DNA of 64,000 nucleotides. Source: Candidatus Helarchaeota archaeon (lineage in GTDB: Archaea; Asgardarchaeota; Lokiarchaeia; Helarchaeales; RDOG01). A model generated the notes under the pieces. The model was not told the DNA's origin. It saw nothing but the letters and a program-made list of their open reading frames with translations, and made no database searches. Position numbers and translations under genes: made by a program. This document shows positions 9,492 to 20,300 of this stretch, one piece after another; position 1 is the stretch's first letter, and every line of letters starts with the position of its first letter. Where the stretch lies: assembly GCA_019058315.1 (NCBI GenBank), contig JAHPZH010000001.1:789169-853168 (forward strand), given 5' to 3'.

Positions 9492-10604
9492 ATGATAGAA
9501 ATGTTAAAAGACTATATCAATCAAATAGAATCTTGCACAGAATGCGAGATGTGTTTAGATGTATGTCCAATTTATCAAGATGGAAAAAATAATACATTAA
9601 CTCCATTATATATGTTTAAAGTCACCAAAAAAATTCTAAATAATGAAAAATTAGAACAAGAAGATATTAATGCACCTTTTTCTTGTCCCAAATGCGAAGC
9701 ATGTTCTAATATTTGTCCTGAAAGTATTAATGTGCCTGCGATAGTGGCTGAATTACGAAATGAATTATTTAATCAAAAATATACTCCTCTAAAGAATCAT
9801 GCAGCCATTTCAGAATCTATCTTAAAAAATGAAAATTCTGTAAATAAAACACCCGATATTAGGTGGGATTGGTTCCCGAAAGATGAAGAATTTCCAGAAG
9901 ATTCATCAACCTTATTTTTCGTAGGGTGTCTTCCGTGTTATTTTATTAAAGACGGTGTTGTATCTTCATATAATATTTTAAAGAAGATAAATTACGATTT
10001 TAGACTGCTTAAAGATGAAGGTTGTTGTGGAAGCATTTTTTATGATATTGGTAATATGGAGCAAGCTGAAATACTTTATAAAAAGAATCTTGACAAATTT
10101 GATGATTTAGGTATAAATAAATTAATTATTTCATGTTCAGGATGTTATAAAGCTTTCAAAAATTTTTATCCCGAAGTAACTGGGGAAAAAATTGATGTTG
10201 TACATATTATCGAAGTGCTTAACAACGAACTCAATAAAGGAAAATTGAAATTTAAAAAACTAGATGAAAATGTTACATATCAAGACCCATGTAATTTTGG
10301 GAGGGTCTTTAAAATGTTTGATGAACCCAGAAATCTCTTAAGACCATCCTGTAATTTAGTGGAAATGGAACATTCAAAAGAAAATACTATTTGTTGTGGA
10401 GCCGGTTCAGCAGTTCGCTCGGCATTTGCACCTCTTTCTATTAGAATGGCATTAAAAAGAGTAGATGAAGCTGAAAAAGCTGCTTCAACATTAGTTTCAA
10501 CTTGCCCATTCTGTGTTTTTAACCTAGGATATGCAGTTAGAAAAAATGATAGAAAGATTAAAGTTCGTTATATAACAGATATTTTAGACGAAGCCTTAGT
10601 TTAA
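9492..10604 (+). CDS. HdrD/GlpC-like Fe-S oxidoreductase with two CCG domains
   Basis: About 370 residues. The N-terminal domain holds two [4Fe-4S] motifs (CTECEMCLDVCP and CPKCEACSNICP). Two cysteine-rich CCG domains follow: the first with FVGCLPCYF, EGCCGSIFYD and SCSGCYKAFKNFYP, the second with YQDPCNFGR, CCGAGSAVR and STCPFCVFNL. This arrangement is that of HdrD, GlpC and LutA/LdhE-type electron-transfer subunits, which pass electrons between ferredoxin, quinone or flavin partners and thiol/disulfide or 2-hydroxyacid substrates. A GTG at 9489 directly precedes the ATG chosen here, with a further ATG at 9501. No FAD/FMN oxidase or HdrABC gene is next to it, so the partner and substrate are unknown. 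It stands alone between convergent and divergent neighbours. Confidence 0.88.
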   Translation: MIEMLKDYINQIESCTECEMCLDVCPIYQDGKNNTLTPLYMFKVTKKILNNEKLEQEDINAPFSCPKCEACSNICPESINVPAIVAELRNELFNQKYTPLKNHAAISESILKNENSVNKTPDIRWDWFPKDEEFPEDSSTLFFVGCLPCYFIKDGVVSSYNILKKINYDFRLLKDEGCCGSIFYDIGNMEQAEILYKKNLDKFDDLGINKLIISCSGCYKAFKNFYPEVTGEKIDVVHIIEVLNNELNKGKLKFKKLDENVTYQDPCNFGRVFKMFDEPRNLLRPSCNLVEMEHSKENTICCGAGSAVRSAFAPLSIRMALKRVDEAEKAASTLVSTCPFCVFNLGYAVRKNDRKIKVRYITDILDEALV

Positions 10605-10650
10605 ACTTCTATCTCATTCCTAATTTGATATAATTATCTATTATATTAAT

Positions 10651-11169
10651 TCATAAAAAATTAGGAATCTCTTTAATTATTTTTAAGGTTTCATCCCTAT
10701 CTAAAATTGAATAGGAGATTAATTCTTCTTTAGTCCTTTTCTTAAGTTCTTTTTTGATTTCTTCAATTGTAGACTCAATCCAAGACTTTGGCATTTTCTT
10801 AGTTAATGGACAATCACCAAGATATATTACTAATTTATTTTCTTTCGGAAAATAATCATAAGTTAATGGCCAAATCTTACAATCAAATGGTTTAACTTCA
10901 TTTATTCGACAATATCTTCTATTTTCTAAGAAAATACAATCCTTGTTAATCTTTTTTATAACCTTAAACTTTAATGGTTCATCTTCGTAATAAACAACTT
11001 CAATATCTATAAAATCTTCTGATTTATCCGAAATTTTAAGTTTTAATTCTTTAATTTTATTTCTTATTCGTTCTATTTCATTCTCTGCAACAAATGCATA
11101 GTAAGGTTCACGACAACATTCTTCATCTTTACATTTTTTACAAGTTTTAAAGAAATCAAATTTCTCCAT
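10651..11169 (-). CDS. YkgJ-type cysteine-cluster (CxxCxxCC) protein
   Basis: 172 residues. The N-terminus has CKKCKDEECCREPYYAFVAE and the middle has C.FLENR.YC..NE.KPFDCKIWP, with another cysteine in GDCPLT. This spacing is that of the YkgJ/UPF0153 family (CxBxxxxxC), small cytosolic proteins thought to bind zinc or an iron-sulfur cluster, with no firmly known reaction. The C-terminal 50 residues are helical and charged. The ATG start is clear. A second family member lies on the other side of the giant surface gene (22373-22954), so the two bracket that gene on the same strand. Confidence 0.82.
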   Translation of the reverse strand: MEKFDFFKTCKKCKDEECCREPYYAFVAENEIERIRNKIKELKLKISDKSEDFIDIEVVYYEDEPLKFKVIKKINKDCIFLENRRYCRINEVKPFDCKIWPLTYDYFPKENKLVIYLGDCPLTKKMPKSWIESTIEEIKKELKKRTKEELISYSILDRDETLKIIKEIPNFL

Positions 11170-11318
11170 TCTTCATCTTCGTTTCAAATGAATTTTTCAT
11201 AAAATTTATTAAAATTAATTAATCCAGCTAATCCTCCAATATCCCATTTGGAATTAAAATTTATTACATTTAACTGAAATTAATTTATTTTGAATTATAA
11301 AATAATAAAAAAAAGAAA

Positions 11319-14300
11319 TTATTTTTTAGTATATTGCTTTTTTAAATCATCTATAGTTGTTCTTTGCTCATCTGGATCTAGTAAAAGAATGCTATCTCTT
11401 ATCATCTTTCTATCCTCGTCCGAAAGACCAGGAATTGATTTCAATTCTTGATCTATTTGTTCAGCAGTGAGCCCTTTCGGCTTTTCAGCCTCTTTTACTC
11501 TTTTCTTCTCAATTCTTTTCTCTTGCTTTGCCCGAAGATTTGAAATAAATTTACGTTGATCTTTAGGAGTGAGAACTTTAATTTGTTCAAAGAATTCTTT
11601 TCGACTTTCAACTGATAAACTAGGAATTGTCCTTAATTCTGCTTTAATTTCTTTATTACTCATGGGTTGGAGTGCTTTTCTACGTTTTTTCTTTAATTTA
11701 TCAGTAGAAATTCCAATGGTATCTAACAATCTAATTCTATCTTCAACTGAAATTAAGTGAGTATTCCAAAGGTAAGAATCAGCATCAGAAGGTTTCAAAG
11801 TCTTCAATTTATTATAGATTTTTTCTCCATCATCATAAGTGTATGTTCTACCCTTAATTTCTGATAGTAAAAGCGTGAAATCTAGCACTTCAGGTCGCTT
11901 ATATTTTATCAGCCCTGCTATTGTTAATAAAGTACGCCTAGCTTCTGGTGGGATCATCAACTTTTCTAAATAACCATCAGCTGCCTGTAAGTCTGGCTGA
12001 GCCTGTAAGTTTAACATGAGTGATTTTGCCTCCGTTGTTGTAACTCTAGTTCTCCTAATATCGCTTAGCTCCTTCGCAAACTCCACAACCTCGGTCGAAA
12101 CCATTGTATGCGGCTTTAAACTTAAGGAAGCCCAATCATCTGCATAATGATCCGCAAAGATTTCTTTACGATCTCTAACTGTTGGATCTGGAGAAAGTTC
12201 TTTTTGCTTTTTAATTATTTTTTTAGTTCTGACTATTTGCTTAACCGCATATGGTGTAAATAACCACCATTTAATTTGTCTATAGGCAAAAAAGCCGACT
12301 GCTGCTGCAAGACCTATCATCCCAATTATAAATGCCCAATGAGTTGTGAAAGATTGAACAAAAATAGGGATTTGAATTGTACCCTCAAAAGTAGCATAAT
12401 TGTCATTGTTGGGATCTGCCATAATATGCATTATATAAATTCCCGGTTTAAGACCCCAACCGACAATTTGTGCTTTATAAATACCACCACCTATTGGAAT
12501 AAGAGGTCTCCAAGTTGGAGTAACTCCTACTATGAATACCTGAACTGAAGCTGTATCAATGGGATTACCATATTCATCCACAAAAGTTGCAGTTAAATCA
12601 ATAAGGTCAAATTCAAATGATGCAAGGCTAGATGGTACAATTGAAAATTCAACATTTGCTTGTAAAATTTGTAAGCTTAAAACCGTAACAGAGTTATTTC
12701 TGTATTCTAATGGACTAGTATCATTTGCAAATATAGTTATATTGTAAGATCCAGCATCTCTCTTTGATATAATTGAAAGTAAATAGATTCCTGGGGTTGC
12801 GGTTTCGCTAATAGTGGCCAATTCAGAAGGCCATCCTGTAAAGCTTATATTTGCATATCTAATGTAAAGTTCTGAGCCAGAGTAATATGCTTGAGTTGGA
12901 AATTCATTATCTAAATCTTTAAATCTAAAGTATATATTAAATGAAGGATTAAAGTATTTAGTAGTATTTTCTAATGTTGTTAGTGCACCGAATTGATCAA
13001 CCCAGATTAGTTCAGTATTATGTTTTCTTAAAAATATTGATGTGTTGAATATTTGGCGAATATAATTAGTTTTATTAAATTCAATTTGTAAAGTCACATT
13101 TTTGTAACCTGTACTATTCCATGGAAAGAGAGTACTGTTTTCTGTATGAATTGTATCAGTGTAGATTTTAAGAATATGTTGAGGTAAGTTGGGCGAATAT
13201 TGTACTTTTCCAGGTTCCCAATATTCCCATCTGCTTAAAATAATATTCCACCATTTCAAAGAGTAAGTTTCTATATATTCAATTGTTTGACCTGGTTCTG
13301 TGTAATTAAATTCTATTGTGAAGTAATAAAATGAACCAGGGGCTCCAAATGGTATAACTGGTGTAGGAATTTCTAATTCTGCTTGCCCCGTAACGGAATG
13401 TAACTTATACGCGTGCACTCCTAAAGTTGTATTGACTGGAAGAACATGTAACCAAAACGTTATATTCGTATGGAGATAAATTATAGGAGCGTTTGCGAAA
13501 TCATAATGAATATTAATTGTTAGGTTGTATGTTCCATTTCCAAATGGTCCTCCGTTCACAAGATCTTCAAAAGGATAATAATCTTTTAAAATACTCGTTT
13601 TAATTTCGAATAAAAAGATTCCTTTATATGAAATATTTTTATAAGATGGATAAATGTCATCAAGGTATAAATTGTGAATTGTAACCAGATCTCTCAGATT
13701 TATTCTTCCAGCAAATGGAGATGAACTCGATATATTATAAATTGGCCAAGTTTCAATTCCTGATTCGTTATAAGGTCCTGAAATATATTCACTCGAATTA
13801 AGATCATACCAAAATGCTGAAACGTTAATATCTTCACCATAGATTATTGTATTATTACTATAAATATTTGTAAGTTCAGGGACTTGTGGGAATAGTTTTT
13901 CTCCATTATATAGTTCATCTGGATTTATAGTAATGTTAGTATGGTGATTTTTAATTGTCAAAATAATAGGTCTGGAGTCTTCAGCATATTCTTCTCCAAT
14001 TTGAGGACCGCCTAAGTGTGAACCATTAGCACGAATATAGATAATATAACTATCAGAGACATTTATATCTATATTGAATTTAAATGTGTAATTTTCTCCA
14101 ATTGGATTGTAATAGACTTCAAAATCGCCATATTGGAAATTTCTACCCCAATTAGTATAGTTAGATCCTCCAGATGCGAAATCAAACATCCAAAAAGTAA
14201 CATTTTCATATCGAGGGTCACTAGATCCATATGCAATTGGAATTCTTCCAGCATCTAAATCATAAAGTTTAATTGTAAAATTGAAATGTGAGACAATATC

Positions 14301-17300
14301 GGTCTTTATTTCATATTGAGAAACCACAATTTCGAGTTCGATTCTAATATCCCTAATAATGACGTACGCTTGACTAAAACTTTCTGCAACTTCTGTTTTA
14401 TTTGCTGATATTCTCCAATAAAATTTCAAATTACGTGGTACCCAAGAAGTATTCATTGTAACTATATATCCTTCTATGCCATCAGAAAAGTCAGAAATGT
14501 TACCCATGAAATCCCCAAATTCTGCAGTCCAATTTGAAGAATCCCAAACATCACCTGTAGCTGGGTCCTCAATTAGGGTTACCAATGGATCGATAGTAGC
14601 ACCTGTAATATTTGAACCTTGTTCAACATTCCAATATAATACATTAAACGTAATATTTGTACCCCATGGCACATACGATTCATAAAATAGTATAACATTA
14701 GTTACTGGCTTTCTAAAAGATATCGTAAACGTAAAACTCTGATTTTTATATGGCTCATCTGGATCTGATGAATTGAATAAAGTAATGTTGAACCTATAAG
14801 GAATATTATTTTCAGGAACTGAACCATCCAGAAAGAGTTTGAAAATTCCAGATGTTGAATTTGTGCGTTCTTCCCACTGTCCTAATGCATTCATTCCATA
14901 TATTTTATAATTAGCTGGATTATTATATGGAGCTGGTAATGCTATTTGAATATTAGAGTTATTAATAGGTAAATCGTCATAAATTCCTTCATAACCAATA
15001 TATTCAATTGTGATATTTACTCCCGGAGGTCCCCACGGATATCCAGAAACTGATTCTCCTTCGATCACACCTTTCTGTATATAGACATCTCTATAGGTCT
15101 CAATTTTTCGGCAAACTATACTAACATTTACTGATGCATTTTTAAAGAAAGGTTTTCCAGAATAACTAATACTTACATTTACTTGATGAACATCAAGCTT
15201 GTCTTGAGTAATAAATTCAGAAGTATTAACTGTAACTAAATACAAGCCAGGTTGGCTGTTATCATAAACGCCGGGCTGAAAAACACTAACTATTCCATCA
15301 AATATTAGTTGTGGACCAGCTACACCATCTAAATCTTGATAATAAAGCCTAATAGTAACATTATTTCCATAATAGGTTGTAGCCGGAGAATCGTAAGTGA
15401 TTAATGTGTTTCTTTCGCGAGTAGTTATAACTGTGTCTAAACTAGCATTTTCATAATGTTGTGCTATTGTATAATTAATTTGAACTGTGAAGTTATAATC
15501 ATCTATTCCATCAAGATTAAATGTATTAAATGTAATGATATATTCTCCCGCTATAGGGCCATATGTCCATGTAGCTAATGTTGGAATCCAATCATATGAA
15601 GTATCATTTAACAAATGTATTTCCATTTCAGATAGAGTAAAATTCAATCCAGGTTCAGCAGGATCGTCAATGTCCTTTAATTCAACTGTAAAAGTGACAT
15701 TGTTTCCGAATGCAGTTGGATTTGGACGAATTCCTGTTAATAATACACGTCTAGATCGTACTTGGATATCAATAAAAATACTTTTTTTATTGTAACTCGA
15801 ATTATCAACTGTTATATTAAGTGTGTGCACACCAATATCCAATCCTTCAGTGTCAATATCATGAATTGTATAGACATTACTACTAAACGTTACTATTCCA
15901 TGAGCTATTGATGTTCCATTGATTTGCATTACAGTATTATTATTCATGTCTATTAGAGGATATGAATTCAAATCAGTATCATGAAATGTGATTTCAAGAG
16001 CTGAAATATTATTTCCCCAAGGTATTTGTCCAGGTGGAGTGTATAAAAGTTCAACACCATGCTGTCTAATTGTGAATGGAATGTCTAAAGTTGCGTCTGA
16101 ATAATGTGTGTTGTTTATGGTAATACTCATTAAATAATCCCCAATAGTAAGTCTCGAAGTGTTAATATTTGTGATTGTCCAAGATGAACTCTGTATCACA
16201 TAATCGAATGTTGTCGGAGTCCCGTTTATTAATAAACTAACGCTGGCATTATTTGGAATGGGAATATAAGATGCACTATCGATGTCGTAATAATCTATAA
16301 CCACAGAAATATTCTTACCCCAAGGTTCACTGCCAATAGGTGTATATGATATTTGAGCGGAGCGATTTCTTATGTTTAAATTTATTTGGATTGATGTATT
16401 CGCATAATATGGTTCATTCGGGCCTAATGCATAACTCCAGTTAGCATAAATGATAAATGGATATGTACCAGGCTGAGCCCAAAAAGTTGAATTAATTGTA
16501 ATAGCATAATCTGATGCGACTCTTGACCAATTATAATACCCTGTACCTTGAATACCAGGTGTAACAATATCCAAATCCAAAGTTATTGATACATTTGCGT
16601 CATTTATGATTGGTAAATCGTGAAAAGTATCTCTATACTCAATTGTAAAAGTAACGTTGCCTCTATATGGTGTTACTTGAGGTGCATCATACAATATTTG
16701 TGTATCTATAGCACGAATATTTAATTTAAATTGCTGAGAAATTTGTTCATAAGTTCCAGATTCCTCCGAACAATTAACTCTAACCATGTAATAACCGCTA
16801 GCTGGAAGTGCTTTTGCTGAAGTATCTAAATTGATGCTATATGTTCCATCTAGAAGATCAGTAACTGTATAATATTGTGTAGGACCTTTAAACCAATCAA
16901 TTTCAACTGTTGTATTAGGTATATAATTACCATCTAACGTGGTATAAGTAACATTAAAAGTAACATTTTCACCCCATACTGTAGGTTCAGGAGGAACAAT
17001 TCCCATAATTGGTTGATTTCTTCGTAATTGAATTGTAATATTTATTTCTTGGTGCTCATAATACGTTTTATTTGCAGTTATTGTCACAACATAAGTTAAA
17101 CTGATATTATACCCCGTAGTATCAATACTTAATATCCAATAGGGTGAAGTATCCCCAATTTGAATCAATTGACTATCACCCTGCAAAGTACTATTATCCC
17201 AATTGAACGTCATGTTTACATGATAAGGTTCGGTGGTTTCATTGCTGATTCTTACACCAGCTTCGCGATCCTCGTAAAAGATAGTGATATTATATTCACC

Positions 17301-20300
17301 TAGAGGTATAATGGAACTTGGTTGTTGTGGGGAATATAATAGTGTATAAGTGGATCTGATTGTCATATTTACTGAAAATAATGATTGGGAGACATAATTT
17401 GTTTTATTGACGTCAATTTGAAAAGTATAAGTAGTATCTTGTGCAGTAAGATTTTCAATGGTAACATGTATAAGATATATTCCTCCACCTTGATAATAAT
17501 ATGTCCAATTTTCATTATAAATATATTTTGTAGTTGTTGGAAGACCATTTTCGTATAATAATGTAAGATTGACAGTTGCATCAATAATTCCTACACCAAA
17601 TTCATCTTTATATGTAATATCAAAAGTTGTATTTTCCGTTGCACTATATGGGACTATTCCTGGTGGTGTGTAGCTTAATGAGGTAGAAATATTTCTAACT
17701 GTAATTGGGGTTGTTATTGTGGCTGTATCATATAAATCCGAAGAATTTGTTACTGTAATGTTTAATACATGATTTCCTAAGGGTTGATTATCCATCTTAA
17801 TATCATATATATAATATGAATTACCAACTCTAGACGTTGAGCCATAACTTATAGATGAACCGTTGATCAATAACGAGCTTGCCATATCCATTATTGGATA
17901 ATTGTCCAAATCTAAATCATGATACCAAATTCTAATCGTAGCATTACTTCCATAAGGTATTTGTCCTGGTGGAGTGTAAAGTAGTTCGGTGTTGTGTGTT
18001 CTTATTGTAATAGGAATAATTCGTTCAGCAGGATCAAAATGAGTTTTTACAATTGTAATATTAAGTCTATGAGTTCCTATTGCAAGCGTTGAAGTATTTA
18101 TATTCTCGATTGAATAATAATTATCTAAACCTGGTCCAGTAATAGCTACATATGCGATATCAGTCCCATTTAAATAAACGGTTGCATCTGGAGCTAAAAT
18201 ATCAGGATAAGTATCGTTATCAGTCTCATGGAATTGAATTTTCAATGCGCTTATATTCAAACCCCAAGCGATAGAACCTGGTGGGATGTATAAAATTTCG
18301 GTTGAACCGTTTCGCACTGTGAAAAGAACTTGAACACTACCATTTTCGTAATATGGAGAACCAGACCAATTTGCAGAAACGATTATTGGGAATGTCCCGG
18401 CAGTTCCCCAATAAGTTGTATTAATTTCAATTAAATAATTACCATTTGGTTCATCTCTTGTGACACTATAATATAATGGATCAATATTAACGGAAATAAC
18501 AGTATTTGAACTATTAATTAATTGGTAATGATATGTATCCTGATACGTTACATGAAACGTGGTATTTGTTCCATATGGATTCACAGGTGGAACATCGTAG
18601 AATAACTGGGCATCAACTGGTCTAACGTAAAGTCTTACTTGAGCTGACCTTCTATCATAATTAGGGGCATCCATTGTGACATTTAATCTATGATATCCTT
18701 GCGATGGGATGCCATAAGCACTGGTATTTACCGTAAAGTTTACATCAACGCCGACTGTGTTGAGCTCAGGAATCGATTGTGATGTATCATTAATATAATA
18801 ACCAGCACGGAATAATTCCCATGATGAAGATGTATCATTAAACCAATAAAGATCAATAGTTGCATTGTCAACGAGTGAATTTCCCGCTTGATCTGTATAT
18901 GATGCATAAAATGAAACACTTTCACCCCAAACGGTGGGTGGTGGATTTGTTACCCCAATAGCGGCAATATTTTGTCGTAATCCAATTGTTATATTCATTT
19001 CAGCAGGATCATAGTGAGCTTTCGATGCTTTAACAGTAAGATTATATTTAATATTGATATCAAATCCTGTGGTGTCTATCTCAAGAAACCAAGAATCATT
19101 CGATGCCTTTTGTATCAAGGTAGAAGTTCCATTTAAAGTTGAATTATCCCATGCCCATTGTATAATAACTGGATTTGCAGGAGTATTATTTTCTATTAAA
19201 ATTACATTATCTAAATCCCAATATTCAATAGTTATATTATATGGTCCTTGTGGAATAATAGAAGCAGGATATTCTGGCGAATCTAATCTTGTATTGGTCG
19301 AGATAATTGTTAAATTAATTTTATAAAGTTCTCTTGTTCTAAAATTTGGTCTACTCGCAGAAAAATTAAATGTATATTTATTGTTTGGAGATTGGTCAGT
19401 TAGATTATCCATTTTAAAATGAGCTTCATAGACACCGGATCCAAGTTCATAAACTGTATAATTAATAGGATCTACAAAATTATAACCTACACCTCCAGAA
19501 TCCGTCCAATCTGTCAGAGTAATTGTAGCACCATCAATACCAGCACCACCGTGATCTAGATCCAAATAGTAAAAAGTTATAGTTGCATTTACTGTATCGC
19601 TCCAATATTCTTGACCAGGAGGATCATATGTAAAATCACTTGTAATATTTCTGATTGTCAAGGGAATTAGTAGAGAACGATTATAATGGAATGATTTATT
19701 AACATTTATTTGAACTAGGTAATTTCCTTGGCTTAAAGCATCTGTTTCAATGTCAATAGTATAAGTTCCATTAACTTCGGAAGTATTTATTATATTTAAA
19801 GAAGCATTAGTGGAAATTATTGCTCCAATTAATGGCCCAGTTGAATTTTCAGCTTGAATAGTAATTGTTGAATTATCTCCATATGGTGTAACTGGAACAT
19901 CACTAAATGAAAGTGTCATATCTTCTAAAACCAATACATTAAATGCGCTTAAATTAGTTTTAGAATCATAATACGTTTTGGAGGCATAAATATCAACCAT
20001 ATAGCTGCCAATGTATGAAGGGTCAGTCGGAACGCTTAAAATATATTTACCTGCACTCGTGGCAACTTCTGGATCACCAGTTTGGTAAACGGCATCTGAT
20101 CCAAGTCCGTTCCAATCATTTATAACAAATGTAACATTTGCATTATCAATATCTCCAAAACCGCTTTCAGTATCATCATAATACACAGTTATATCAATTT
20201 TTTCACCAGCAAGATATTCTTTCAAATAATTATCACTAGTTATTAATCTTGAACCATGAGTGACAGTAAAATAGCCGATTTTTTGCCCTACAACTAGTGG

